64,000 nt of DNA from Deltaproteobacteria bacterium CG11_big_fil_rev_8_21_14_0_20_47_16 (GTDB taxonomy: Bacteria > UBA10199 > GCA-002796325 > 1-14-0-20-47-16). This document shows positions 44,586 through 54,467 of the stretch, piece after piece. Position 1 is the first letter of the stretch; each line of letters starts with the position of its first letter. Under the pieces are notes generated by a model. The model was not told the origin of the DNA and did not search any database. It saw only the letters and a program-made list of their open reading frames with translations. The position numbers and the translations under genes were made by a program. The stretch spans positions 206,707 to 270,706 of the forward strand of contig PCXA01000018.1 in assembly GCA_002796325.1 (NCBI GenBank), written 5' to 3'.

Positions 44586-45854
44586 ATGAAGATTCTAGTA
44601 ATTGGCGGTGGTGGGCGCGAGCATGCCATTGCATTTGCATTGTCGCGTAGTCAGCATGCCCCCCAACTATTCGTGGCGCCGGGTAATCCGGGGATTGCTG
44701 CACTTGCAACTTGTGTGGATATTCCCGTTGATAATATCAACAAGCTTCTCTCTTTTGCTCAAACTGAAAAAATTGATATGACAATTGTAGGGCCAGAACT
44801 GCCATTAAGTCTGGGGGTGGTGGATACATTTAGAAATGCGGGTCTCCCCATTATGGGACCCACACGCATGGCCGCACAATTAGAATCCAGCAAGTCGTTC
44901 GCAAAATCATTTATGGATCGTCATCATATTCCCACTGCAAAGTGGGGAACGTTTACCGATATTGCCAAAGCCCTTCATTATTTGAAATCTCAACAGTACC
45001 CAGTGGTGATCAAAGCAGATGGTCTTGCTGCAGGAAAAGGCGTTGTGATTGCGCAAACGGCAGATGAGGCCCAAAAAACATTGTCGGACTGGATGGGTGG
45101 TAAACAGTTGGGTGGTGCAGGTCAGAGCGTGGTGATTGAAGAATTTTTACAGGGCCGTGAGATTTCCATGATTGCTATTGCCGATGGTGAGAAGGCTGTA
45201 TTGCTTCAATCAGCAGCGGATCATAAGCGTGCTTATGATGGTGATCAGGGGCCCAATACGGGCGGAATGGGAGCTGTGAGTCCCGTACCATGGGTGAATG
45301 CTGCATTGGTGGAACGGGTTCGTACCGAAATTCTAGAACCTACCATTGCCGGTATGGCGCTAGATGGCATGCCATTTTCTGGCTTTTTGTATATGGGTAT
45401 TATGGTGGTGGGGCAGACACCCCATGTCTTGGAGTACAACGTACGACTTGGTGATCCTGAAGCACAAGCCTTATTGCCACGGTTGCAAACTGATTTTGTA
45501 GAGCTGTGTGGGCGATCGGCCGCAGTTGCGCTTTATCAACAAGAACAACTTAAATGGGATTCGCGTTCGTCGGTGTGTGTGGTAATGGCTGCAGAGGGCT
45601 ATCCAGGTACAGTAGTTACAGGGTCCGAGATTCAAGGTATTCCATCCCCTACAGAAGATGCGGTCGTGTTTCAGGCAGGAACTTGCATGAAAGATGAAAA
45701 GCTACAAACTGCAGGTGGCCGCGTTTTAGGAGTTACAGCGTTGGGTGACACATTGGAAGGTGCACAGTATCGTGCCTATGATGTCGCTAAAAAAATTCGT
45801 TGGAAGGGTGCCTGGTATCGTCATGATATCGGTAAGTCACTGGTGAAACTATGA
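44586..45854 (+). CDS. purD: Phosphoribosylamine-glycine ligase
   Basis: MKILVIGGGGREHAIAFAL, VIKADGLAAGKGVVIA, LEYNVRLGDPEAQALLPRL. Confidence 0.97.
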   Translation: MKILVIGGGGREHAIAFALSRSQHAPQLFVAPGNPGIAALATCVDIPVDNINKLLSFAQTEKIDMTIVGPELPLSLGVVDTFRNAGLPIMGPTRMAAQLESSKSFAKSFMDRHHIPTAKWGTFTDIAKALHYLKSQQYPVVIKADGLAAGKGVVIAQTADEAQKTLSDWMGGKQLGGAGQSVVIEEFLQGREISMIAIADGEKAVLLQSAADHKRAYDGDQGPNTGGMGAVSPVPWVNAALVERVRTEILEPTIAGMALDGMPFSGFLYMGIMVVGQTPHVLEYNVRLGDPEAQALLPRLQTDFVELCGRSAAVALYQQEQLKWDSRSSVCVVMAAEGYPGTVVTGSEIQGIPSPTEDAVVFQAGTCMKDEKLQTAGGRVLGVTALGDTLEGAQYRAYDVAKKIRWKGAWYRHDIGKSLVKL

Positions 45855-46495
45855 GTAAAATTTTGCATGTTGATGCGCGGGATCCGGAACCCCATGTGAT
45901 TGCTGAAGCAGTTGAAGCGTTGAAGGCGGGTCAGGCAGTGGCGTATCCTACTGAAACGCTCTATGGATTGGCCGTTGATGTGACGAGTGATAAGGCCGTT
46001 AAACATCTATATGATCTGAAGCGTCGTGACTATGGATTGCCTGTGGCCATCTTGGTGGCAGACATGAAAATGCTGCAAGACTATGTTACCAACATTCCTG
46101 AGCCGGCACGGGGAATGGTGAAGCAGTTTTGGCCTGGAGCGTTAACGATCTTGTTTACGGCGGGCGACAAAATTTCCAGAAGCCTTATGACGAACACAGG
46201 TAAGATTGGTATTCGCATTTCATCACATCCTGTCGCCACAGCTCTTGTGCGGGCGTTTGGAAAGCCAATTACAACAACGAGTGCAAACTTATCTGGGTAT
46301 CCGCCATCACTACAGGTGAAGCATGTTAAAAAGTACTTCTCAGATCGTATTGACTGCATTTTAGATGGCGGCGAATGCAGGCCTAGCTTGGGATCAACCG
46401 TTGTAGATGTCTCAGAAGATACTATGGCCATCATTCGTGAGGGCGCCATTCAGGCAGATTGCGTGATTCGGGCGTTTCAGGGAAAACCTGCCTAA
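45851..46495 (+). CDS. L-threonylcarbamoyladenylate synthase (Sua5/YrdC/TsaC family)
   Basis: YPTETLYGLAVDVTSDKAV, KRRDYGLPVAILV, FWPGALTILF, TTSANLSG. Confidence 0.95.
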   Translation: MSKILHVDARDPEPHVIAEAVEALKAGQAVAYPTETLYGLAVDVTSDKAVKHLYDLKRRDYGLPVAILVADMKMLQDYVTNIPEPARGMVKQFWPGALTILFTAGDKISRSLMTNTGKIGIRISSHPVATALVRAFGKPITTTSANLSGYPPSLQVKHVKKYFSDRIDCILDGGECRPSLGSTVVDVSEDTMAIIREGAIQADCVIRAFQGKPA

Positions 46496-46513
46496 GCCCT
46501 CTGGAGAATTTTC

Positions 46514-46828
46514 TTGAAAGTCAAAACCAAACTCGAAACTATTTCAGATATACTTTCAAACTATTTTGCCAAAGATCCAACTGCGCAAAAAAAGCTTAAA
46601 CAGTATTCCGTTTTTGCCGTTTGGAATGATGTTGTTGGAGCACGCATCGCCAAACACACTCAGCCGGTCAAAATGATGGACCTGACGCTGGTGGTGCGTG
46701 TAGAGTCGGCAGCCTGGTTACAGGAGCTTCAGTACATGAAACCACAAATTCTTAAGAAAATTCATGCTCATGTGGAGCCATCCCTGGTTCAGGATATTCG
46801 ACTGGAAATAGGCCGTTTAGAGGAGTAG
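46514..46828 (+). CDS. DUF721 (DciA-like) protein
   Basis: AVWNDVVGARIAKHTQPVKMMDLTLVVRVESAAWLQELQYMKPQIL. Confidence 0.82.
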   Translation: MKVKTKLETISDILSNYFAKDPTAQKKLKQYSVFAVWNDVVGARIAKHTQPVKMMDLTLVVRVESAAWLQELQYMKPQILKKIHAHVEPSLVQDIRLEIGRLEE

Positions 46829-46901
46829 GCTTTTAGGGTTGACAAAAATGGGTGGATGGGAAAAAGCCATGCACCCTTTAAACCTTTGATATGAGGTGGT
46901 T

Positions 46902-47267
46902 ATGAATAAAAAAGACCTTAAGCGGTTCCGTGACATGTTAACTGAGCGTTCTGAACAGATTTTAGAGTCGCTCAATGCAACCAAGGACGCGACTCGGGTT
47001 GTTGATCCAAGTGATTTGCCCGACGAAGTGGATCAGGCCTCCAGTGAAGCGGATCAGTCCATGCAGTTGCGCTTGCGTGACCGCGAAAATGTGCTCCTCA
47101 AAAAGATTTTAAAGACCATTCAGAAAATTGATGACGGTGATTTTGGTATCTGTGAAAAGTGTGGTGATGATATCGATATCAAGCGTCTTGAAGCACGTCC
47201 TGTAACCGATCTTTGCATCCGCTGCAAAGAAGAAGAAGAACGCCGCGAAAAAACCTACGCAGGCTAA
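46902..47267 (+). CDS. DksA/TraR family zinc-finger protein
   Basis: CEKCGDDIDIKRLEARPVTDLCIRCKEEEERRE. Confidence 0.93.
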   Translation: MNKKDLKRFRDMLTERSEQILESLNATKDATRVVDPSDLPDEVDQASSEADQSMQLRLRDRENVLLKKILKTIQKIDDGDFGICEKCGDDIDIKRLEARPVTDLCIRCKEEEERREKTYAG

Positions 47268-47303
47268 TCTATTGAAGCTGATTATACGTAGTGGCCTATG
47301 TGG

Positions 47304-47331
47304 TTGCCTTGCAATCTTGTGCTATTATTAT
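47304..47331 (+). promoter_or_regulatory. Candidate sigma-70 promoter upstream of rsmI
   Basis: TTGCCT - 16 nt - TATTAT in the dksA/rsmI intergenic region. Confidence 0.3.
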
Positions 47332-47421
47332 GTTGCCGTGTTGTTATGTCCGTACTTTGCATAATCCATTTTATGCTGCACAACCCTTGTCAGCGAGCAA
47401 AATCCATTCTATGAACGCACT

Positions 47422-48093
47422 ATGTCCGGAACACTCTACATCGTCTCAACGCCTATCGGAAATCTGGAGGACATGACCCAGCGGGGCATCCGCATTTTGG
47501 GTGAAGTGGATTTGGTGGCCGCCGAAGATACACGCCGCACGAAAAATCTGCTCAATCACTTGGGAATCCGCACGCCACTCACCAGTTTTTTTGCGCATAA
47601 CGAAGAATTCAAATCAGATGTGATCTTGAATGCATTGGAAAAGGGAAAGAACGTTGCGCTTGTCAGTGACGCCGGAACACCGGGACTTTCTGATCCCGGT
47701 TACAAATTGATTTGCGAAGCAATCGAACTCAAAATCCCAGTGGTACCAATTCCAGGGGCTTCTGCATTGTTGGCTGCATTGGTGCCCAGTGGTATGCCCA
47801 CGCATCGTTTTACGTTCATTGGGTTTTTGCCCGACAAAAAGGGGCGTCGCACATCACTCCTGGAAGAAGTTAAAGAATTGCGTCACACCTTGGTTTTTTA
47901 TGTAGCAAAATGGGATGTGCAAAAAGTACTGCGTGAAATGGCAGATGTGTTGGGTGATCGTGATGCCGTTATTTGTCGCGAGCTCACCAAGGTTCATGAA
48001 GAATTTCGTCGCGGAAAGTTGTCGGATCTGGCGCAACATGTAGAGCGCAATCCACCACGCGGGGAATTCACGCTCTTGGTAGCGGGGGAATAG
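47422..48093 (+). CDS. rsmI: 16S rRNA 2'-O-ribose C1402 methyltransferase
   Basis: LYIVSTPIGNLEDMTQRGIRIL, EDTRRTKNLL, VSDAGTPGLSDPG. Confidence 0.96.
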   Translation: MSGTLYIVSTPIGNLEDMTQRGIRILGEVDLVAAEDTRRTKNLLNHLGIRTPLTSFFAHNEEFKSDVILNALEKGKNVALVSDAGTPGLSDPGYKLICEAIELKIPVVPIPGASALLAALVPSGMPTHRFTFIGFLPDKKGRRTSLLEEVKELRHTLVFYVAKWDVQKVLREMADVLGDRDAVICRELTKVHEEFRRGKLSDLAQHVERNPPRGEFTLLVAGE

Positions 48094-48095
48094 GT

Positions 48096-48749
48096 ATGCA
48101 AGTCAATTGGAATCCCTATTTGCCATGGATTGGCATAGGTATCGTTGCGGTGCTCGTGGGCATTTGGATTTATGTGCGTGCGCGAAAGAAGCGGATATTA
48201 TTTCGTAAACTTCTTTCCGTCATTGCACAACAAATGCACCTGCAATATCCCAGCATTAAACCGTATCCAGTAACCACACTCCATGGCCGCTATTTTTCAT
48301 ACGAAGTTGCAGTAGAAGCCAAAACGCAATCCGATCCCCATTATCCGTGGATCTTTCGCATCCATTTGGAACTGCAACATCAATTGGAAGGGCGCCTCTA
48401 CATTCAAAGTGAAAATAAGCCCGCTAAAATCGCGCGTCTCTATGGCATGGAAGTGATTATTACCGGGAACAGCACTTTTGATAACCAGATTTTGGTCTGT
48501 TCCACTGATGAAGCCAGTGCCCAATTACTTTTTACACCCTATCTGATCGAGCGTTTCATGCGCGTGCAATTTCCACCGTTTCATATTGATTTTCACAAAC
48601 ACAATGCATACGCCGAAATCACATTGCATCGTACAGAAGACATTGCGCTCACATCTCATCTTGTCGCACTGATGGTGGAGATTGCCGAATTTCTGCATCA
48701 AGGTAAACACAGTCTTGAACCCTTCGATCCACCCCCGATGGCGGCTTAA
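48096..48749 (+). CDS. Hypothetical membrane-anchored protein
   Basis: Single N-terminal TM WIGIGIVAVLVGIWIYV then soluble domain; ATG 2 nt after the rsmI stop. Confidence 0.65.
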   Translation: MQVNWNPYLPWIGIGIVAVLVGIWIYVRARKKRILFRKLLSVIAQQMHLQYPSIKPYPVTTLHGRYFSYEVAVEAKTQSDPHYPWIFRIHLELQHQLEGRLYIQSENKPAKIARLYGMEVIITGNSTFDNQILVCSTDEASAQLLFTPYLIERFMRVQFPPFHIDFHKHNAYAEITLHRTEDIALTSHLVALMVEIAEFLHQGKHSLEPFDPPPMAA

Positions 48750-48880
48750 ACGAGCAAATAGGTAACTTTCTACCCCAAATTTCCCCATTCTTCTTGCTTT
48801 GATAAAATAAGCAATGCTCCTTGATTGTTAAAAAACGTATAAAAAACATTATCTTGCGTGTTTATTGGGGGTGGGTCACT

Positions 48881-48896
48881 TGGCACGACTTCTGCA
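48881..48896 (+). promoter_or_regulatory. Sigma-54 (-24/-12) promoter
   Basis: TGGCACGACTTCTGCA: GG-N10-GC spacing, near match to TGGCACGNNNNTTGCW, 36 nt upstream of ATG. Confidence 0.75.
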
Positions 48897-48931
48897 TTCT
48901 CTAGCTAACGAACAACAAGGGGGATGTGAGA

Positions 48932-49330
48932 ATGAAAATGCCAAGAGATGAAATGCCAGATGTTCAGCATCACGAATCAGAGGGTGCGACTACCACTCCA
49001 TTAGACCGGCTACGCTCAATGTCGACTGTGGCCCACAAGGTTAAGAGTAAGGGGCAGCAGCGGGCGGTCGATGCCATGTTGGCCGTGTATAATGGGCGAC
49101 TCACTTATACATTCATTGCCGGTCACGAAGTGGCATCCATTCACTTTGATCAAAACCGAGGCGAGATTTTCTATAAAGGCCATAATGTCCGCAATATGAC
49201 GCTGGGCGAGGAGGTTCGTGGCTATTTATGGGAGCTGGCAGAGGTTTTAACCACAGATCCCAAGGGAAATGACTATGCGGGCGATTATTCCGCAACTTTG
49301 AGGAAGCTTCTGGACGATAACCATATATGA
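48932..49330 (+). CDS. Hypothetical protein, first gene behind the sigma-54 promoter
   Basis: 132 aa ORF with gggggatgtgag RBS region; no family recognised. Confidence 0.65.
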   Translation: MKMPRDEMPDVQHHESEGATTTPLDRLRSMSTVAHKVKSKGQQRAVDAMLAVYNGRLTYTFIAGHEVASIHFDQNRGEIFYKGHNVRNMTLGEEVRGYLWELAEVLTTDPKGNDYAGDYSATLRKLLDDNHI

Positions 49331-49980
49331 GCTGGATTTCTCACATTCGAGAGCGGGTGGAACGGGTCAGGGGTAGCAAAACGACTGGCACGGAAAAAGC
49401 CACACGTACCGACCTTCCATTAGATCACCAACTGAGCTTTAATTCTGACACAGGCGACACCTGGCAATTTGATGGCAACCATATCATGCGTAATGGTGAT
49501 GATGTGGAAGAGTGTATTGAAAATCCAAAATCGAGTGTGAAGGAATGGCAGGATGTTTCGGCCGGGATTGATCAATACAAGGCCCATGTGTTTGCACGTG
49601 CAGCAGCGCGGTATGCGCGCTTGGTGCAAGTGGCTGATCGGATACAAAGCCGAATCATGTTTCACATGAAACGTATCTTTGATGAAAAGATGAGCGCGGT
49701 GCAATTGCGCTGGGGGGATGGTGCCGCATTGCTGAATAACGTCAATGTGCGGGCGCTAATGGCCATGTACCATGTACGGCCCACTGAAAAGGCGAAATGC
49801 TATTTAAATGGCTTGAGGGCAAAACTCGGCTTGATCTTGTCGGGTGCACACGCTAGTCCGGCTCATGCGCGCGTGAAAGACCTTGCGCAGGACCTGTATG
49901 ATGAAATTACTGACTCGCTATCCGTTTCCACCATTGATCATCGTTGCCTGCCTGCTCCTGGTGGGCGTCGTCCTATCTAA
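49327..49980 (+). CDS. Hypothetical protein
   Basis: 217 aa, ATGA overlap with the upstream gene; no family recognised. Confidence 0.65.
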   Translation: MSWISHIRERVERVRGSKTTGTEKATRTDLPLDHQLSFNSDTGDTWQFDGNHIMRNGDDVEECIENPKSSVKEWQDVSAGIDQYKAHVFARAAARYARLVQVADRIQSRIMFHMKRIFDEKMSAVQLRWGDGAALLNNVNVRALMAMYHVRPTEKAKCYLNGLRAKLGLILSGAHASPAHARVKDLAQDLYDEITDSLSVSTIDHRCLPAPGGRRPI

Positions 49981-52168
49981 TTACGTCGGCATTCTTTCCA
50001 TTCACTTTCCAGATCGTCCTGCATTTCTGCCCAAGTCTGCTGAAATCTGTGAAGGTCGTGTGTCGCGTATGGCATCACAGCGTTTGCGAGGATTGCGATT
50101 ATGGGTCGATGACCTTCATTGCCGTGATGGGGAATGGATGCAACCCGTATCTGGTGTTGCGCAGCTTACGGTGATGGGTGGCGCACCATCACCGTTGATC
50201 GGGGATCGCATTCGGTTTCGTAGTCATTTGCACACACCACATCGTTATCACAATCCTGGGGCACCCGATTGGGAACGTAAAGCGCTTGCTGATGGCGTGG
50301 CATGGACGGGGTCCATTGAAAGCGGCGATTGGATGATGGTGGTGAAAGAGGGGGCGTGGTCACCGCTGCGATGGGTTGATCAGTGGCGCCAAAAACTGGC
50401 TCAGCAGATTTCCACTATCTCAGATCCCTATATTCAAGGTAGTGCGTCGGCATTGTTGCTGGGTAATGCTGGTTTGCTGCCAGACACCTTGGGTGATCAT
50501 CTGCGCTATTTGGGAATTATTCATTTGTATGTCATTTCAGGATTGCACGTCGCAATTGTGGCATGGGCAGCGTACGAATTAATTTATTGGTTGCTGTCAC
50601 GTCGTTCGCGGTGGGCATTGCGTTACCCACTGTGGCGATGGTCAGCGGCTGGTGCCATTGTGTTGGTATGGATCTATGCAGCATTGGTGGGCATGGGCGT
50701 TTCTGTCATTCGTGCGAGTGTGATGATCAGTGTGTATTTGCTGGCCCGAATCCGCGATCGACATGCGCACGTGGGTGCAGCCATTGCACTTGCAGCGATT
50801 ATTTTAATTCTGCAATCACCACACGTGATTTTCCTACCCGGTTTTCAGTTGAGTTTTGTGGCCGTGATGGCACTTGTGGGTATTTATCCAAAACTCATTC
50901 AACGGTTCAAAATTGCACAGCTCCGATCGCGCACGCTGCGCTGGATAGGCGAAGCGATCATTGCCGCATCGGTTGCCACATGGGCGACAGCGCCACTGGT
51001 GGCCTACCATTTTCATCAGACACCATTATTGAGCGTGCCTGCAAATTTATTGGCTGCGCCATACACCACACTGGTGTTGATGCCATTGGGGTTATTATGG
51101 ACCGTCTGTTCTGCCATTCCAGGAGTGTCCGCATTTCTACAACACTTGTGGGTTTGGGCAGCCACACCATTTGTGCATGTCATTTCTGTGAGTGGTGAAT
51201 GGGCTATGAACAGTCTGTGGACATTCACGCCCACAATTTTTGAAATCGTGTGGTGGTATGCGCTCATTCCACTCTCTTTGTGGGAGAGAGCTCGGGTGAA
51301 GGGGATTATGACGTGGTGTGCAGTGGGGCTTCTTATCGTCTCGCTTCACAGTTATAATTATTATAAAGCGCAACCCCTTCAGATTACTTTTTTGGATGTG
51401 GGGCAGGGGGCATCTGTTCTCATTGAATTTCCCAATCGCAAAACCATGTTGATTGATGCTGGTGGTGCACCTGGAAGTGATTTTGATATGGGACGTTGGG
51501 TGGTTGCACCAGCGCTGCTGGCGCGCGGCATTGCGCATGTGGATACGATTGCCCTGACACATCCGCATCCTGATCACTACGGTGGCATGGCGTATATCGC
51601 TGAACATTTTCATCCAACCACGTATTTGACCAATGGTGCTGTGGGTGAGGAGCGTGATCCGCAGTGGTCGGCATATATGCAGCGGATGATGGATGCCGGG
51701 ATGCAGGCAACAGCTGTGCACAATGGTATGCAATCAAACGAAGGTGATGTACAACTCACATGGCGACATCCGCCCGTTACGGGACCGGATCCCATCCAAA
51801 ACACCAATAACGGATCCCTTGTTGCGGATATTCAATATGGTGATTTTCGTGCAGTGATTGTGGGTGATGTGGAGAAAGAGGCGGAGGGTAAATTATTGCA
51901 GACTGATGAGTTGGGTCCCGTAGATGTCATGCAGGTGCCGCATCATGGTAGCCGTACGTCCAGCACAGAGGCATTTTTGAATCGGCTAAAGCCCAAGATT
52001 GCCGTGGCTCAGCTGGGATTTGAAAATCGCTATGGCTTTCCACACCAGGAAGTGGTGGCGCGCTATAAAAGGCTGGATACGGCATTGTTCCGAACCGATT
52101 TGGATGGTGCCATTAGCATGTCCACAAGGCCAAAATCTGGAATGATTATTAAAAAAATAGGAAATTAA
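49901..52168 (+). CDS. comEC: ComEC/Rec2 family DNA uptake channel with MBL domain
   Basis: HLYVISGLHVAIVAW, FLDVGQGASVLIEFP, LTHPHPDHYGGMAYI, VPHHGSRTSS. Confidence 0.95.
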   Translation: MKLLTRYPFPPLIIVACLLLVGVVLSNYVGILSIHFPDRPAFLPKSAEICEGRVSRMASQRLRGLRLWVDDLHCRDGEWMQPVSGVAQLTVMGGAPSPLIGDRIRFRSHLHTPHRYHNPGAPDWERKALADGVAWTGSIESGDWMMVVKEGAWSPLRWVDQWRQKLAQQISTISDPYIQGSASALLLGNAGLLPDTLGDHLRYLGIIHLYVISGLHVAIVAWAAYELIYWLLSRRSRWALRYPLWRWSAAGAIVLVWIYAALVGMGVSVIRASVMISVYLLARIRDRHAHVGAAIALAAIILILQSPHVIFLPGFQLSFVAVMALVGIYPKLIQRFKIAQLRSRTLRWIGEAIIAASVATWATAPLVAYHFHQTPLLSVPANLLAAPYTTLVLMPLGLLWTVCSAIPGVSAFLQHLWVWAATPFVHVISVSGEWAMNSLWTFTPTIFEIVWWYALIPLSLWERARVKGIMTWCAVGLLIVSLHSYNYYKAQPLQITFLDVGQGASVLIEFPNRKTMLIDAGGAPGSDFDMGRWVVAPALLARGIAHVDTIALTHPHPDHYGGMAYIAEHFHPTTYLTNGAVGEERDPQWSAYMQRMMDAGMQATAVHNGMQSNEGDVQLTWRHPPVTGPDPIQNTNNGSLVADIQYGDFRAVIVGDVEKEAEGKLLQTDELGPVDVMQVPHHGSRTSSTEAFLNRLKPKIAVAQLGFENRYGFPHQEVVARYKRLDTALFRTDLDGAISMSTRPKSGMIIKKIGN

Positions 52169-52239
52169 GCAACTATTTTGGAGTACGGACGATATGTGTA
52201 TGGCCATTAAGTTAATCAATAAATGAAGTGGAGGGTTGT

Positions 52240-54096
52240 GTGGTGATTACTAAGTGTCATGTTAATTTTCAGGGAGCGTTAAAAAAGACGGTAGAAGGAA
52301 TTTACAATGCCATTCTCCAAAATGGTGAATCATGCGAAAAGATAGACCAAGGATATACCGTTGTTAATTATGCAGGTATTCATTGTGCAGATAGCAACTC
52401 CAAAACTTGTATTAAGGGCAGTGGAGACGGTGTTTTGGAATCTTCAGAGGTCTTGGAATATGTACTTAATAACTATGAAAAATATCGGGAAATAATTGAG
52501 GGCCAACTCAATTTAAAGTTGCCTTGGGTATTGGACGACCTTGACCCCAAGACAGATTTTGACACAAAAATTCGTGAGCAGGTTCAAACGGCAATTGATG
52601 CATTAGATAAAATTCTTAAGGCAAAGGGTCTTGTTAAAGGTTCAGCTGAATATAACGAAAAGCTTGCTGTGGGACTGCATTGGTTTGTGGCAATGCCTGT
52701 ATTAAAATCGCCTCTGGATATTCCATTGGTTAATCAAAGAATAGCAGATGAAATGAAGAAAGATGGGTTGGAGGATTTTACAAAGTATTTGCAAGCTAAG
52801 GGGGGACTAAGAGTTGATGGCGATTACTCAAGAGAATATTCAGCTTTAGATGCAATTCGATTTCATCAAGGTGAATGTACTGAGATGTCGAAAATATTGT
52901 ATGCTGTTCTCAAGATGGCCCATCTGAATCCCCAGTTTTTGGATGTAGAAATCTACAAAGAAAAGCCAGAAAATGTATATATGCTCGGTCAATATCTAGT
53001 TACGCCAAGAAACATTAGCCATGTATGCATCGCTCTTAAGAATGGTGATAGAATGAGAATGTTGGATCCAACGCTTTTGACTTCGGATGCCACGTATCAG
53101 TATTATCGTCCACTTTCTCTGAGATTATATTTGAGTGAGGACTACAGTGGCCTTGGTGCCGCATGGTTTTTTAAAAATGACTACGATTTGGCACTTGATG
53201 AATATGATAAGGGGGTTGCCTTAGATCCAGATGCTGCGAACATCTATGAAAATCGTTCTATCACATTTTTCAAAAAGGGAGATTACGATCGCGCCATCGT
53301 TGAGGCGAGGAAAGGGATTAAAATTCACCCTAAAAGGGCAGAGCTATATTGCGCTCTTGCCAATGCGTTACGTGAGAAGGGGGAATTGGATAAAGCAATT
53401 GAAGCCTTTATTAAGGCAACAGAGGTAGACACTCAATATGCTGTTCCATACTCTAATCTTGGTGTTGTGTGGCAAATGAAAAATGATTTGGATAAGGCAT
53501 TTTACTATTATAACAAGGCGGTCGAATTGGATTCAAAAGATGCAGTAGCCCGCTCTAATCGGGGCAATATTTGGGGGCTTCGAGGGAAGCTTGACTTGGC
53601 AATTCAAGACTACACAGCCTCTGTTCTCTTGGATCCTAAGCGGCCAGAACCATATATGAATGGTCTTGTTTGTCGATGGCTGAAAGGGCAATCTAATGAA
53701 GCAATAGATGATGCTGCAACGCTTATCCAGATGACTAATGGAAGATTGTCAGAGATTGTCGTCGCCGTTGCTTTTTCATTTTCTATGTTTGTGTCGCAAA
53801 GTGCATATGGAAAACAACAGAAGATTGCGAAGCAATTTAAAATCGATACTGGTATTGAGATGGGGAAATTCACAGTTCATGCCTTAACGTGCTACGCACT
53901 TTGGAAGGGTGGGAAGCATTTCATGGCTGAGATGGAATTTGATAATGTGATTGGATCTAATCTAGCTTTACAAAAACATCTTTCCCCTTCAACGAAGAAG
54001 TATTTTCATCGAGTGCTTTCTGCGATGCCAGACAAAATGAGTGAATCAGATATTTTTGGAGAGGCGCTCAAAAAACTAAAAAGAAAAATTCGCTAA
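52240..54096 (+). CDS. Transglutaminase-like domain plus TPR repeat protein
   Basis: HQGECTEMSKILYAVLK ... SHVCIALKNGDRMRMLDPT (Cys/His/Asp pattern) followed by tandem TPRs; GTG start about 52240 with GGAGGG upstream. Confidence 0.75.
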   Translation: MVITKCHVNFQGALKKTVEGIYNAILQNGESCEKIDQGYTVVNYAGIHCADSNSKTCIKGSGDGVLESSEVLEYVLNNYEKYREIIEGQLNLKLPWVLDDLDPKTDFDTKIREQVQTAIDALDKILKAKGLVKGSAEYNEKLAVGLHWFVAMPVLKSPLDIPLVNQRIADEMKKDGLEDFTKYLQAKGGLRVDGDYSREYSALDAIRFHQGECTEMSKILYAVLKMAHLNPQFLDVEIYKEKPENVYMLGQYLVTPRNISHVCIALKNGDRMRMLDPTLLTSDATYQYYRPLSLRLYLSEDYSGLGAAWFFKNDYDLALDEYDKGVALDPDAANIYENRSITFFKKGDYDRAIVEARKGIKIHPKRAELYCALANALREKGELDKAIEAFIKATEVDTQYAVPYSNLGVVWQMKNDLDKAFYYYNKAVELDSKDAVARSNRGNIWGLRGKLDLAIQDYTASVLLDPKRPEPYMNGLVCRWLKGQSNEAIDDAATLIQMTNGRLSEIVVAVAFSFSMFVSQSAYGKQQKIAKQFKIDTGIEMGKFTVHALTCYALWKGGKHFMAEMEFDNVIGSNLALQKHLSPSTKKYFHRVLSAMPDKMSESDIFGEALKKLKRKIR

Positions 54097-54413
54097 TACA
54101 GATTTTCCCAAGACACAATTCGCCATCCGAAGGGATCGTTGCGCTGAATCATGCACAGTACGTGTGAGGTGAGCCCCTCTTTATTGGTGAGCGTCATGGT
54201 GGCTTGCACCATGCCCTTGTGGACTTCTTGAATGCTTTCTACTTCTACTTTTTGAATTTTAGCCAAGCCAAACGTGCTGGTCTTGTATTTTCGGCCATAC
54301 TTGTTGAAATAGTGTTTGCCCAAATTGGCGGCCTTCTTTTCACTGGGTTGGCGCGCACAACCGACAACCGCTACACAGAGAATAAGGGCAATAAAAATAG
54401 GTTTGATTCGCAT
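54093..54413 (-). CDS. Small lipoprotein
   Basis: MRIKPIFIALILCVAVVGCARQ lipobox. Confidence 0.75.
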   Translation of the reverse strand: MRIKPIFIALILCVAVVGCARQPSEKKAANLGKHYFNKYGRKYKTSTFGLAKIQKVEVESIQEVHKGMVQATMTLTNKEGLTSHVLCMIQRNDPFGWRIVSWENLY

Positions 54414-54467
54414 GGGGACCCAAATAGCAGAACGGGATTGGGAGTAAAGATTAAGATGCGGAATGTG

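Noticed and set aside
44241-44709. Minus-strand ORFs of 100-110 aa across the purH-purD gap
   Set aside because: Generated by the E3 inverted repeat and the antisense of purD; no start context or recognisable motif.
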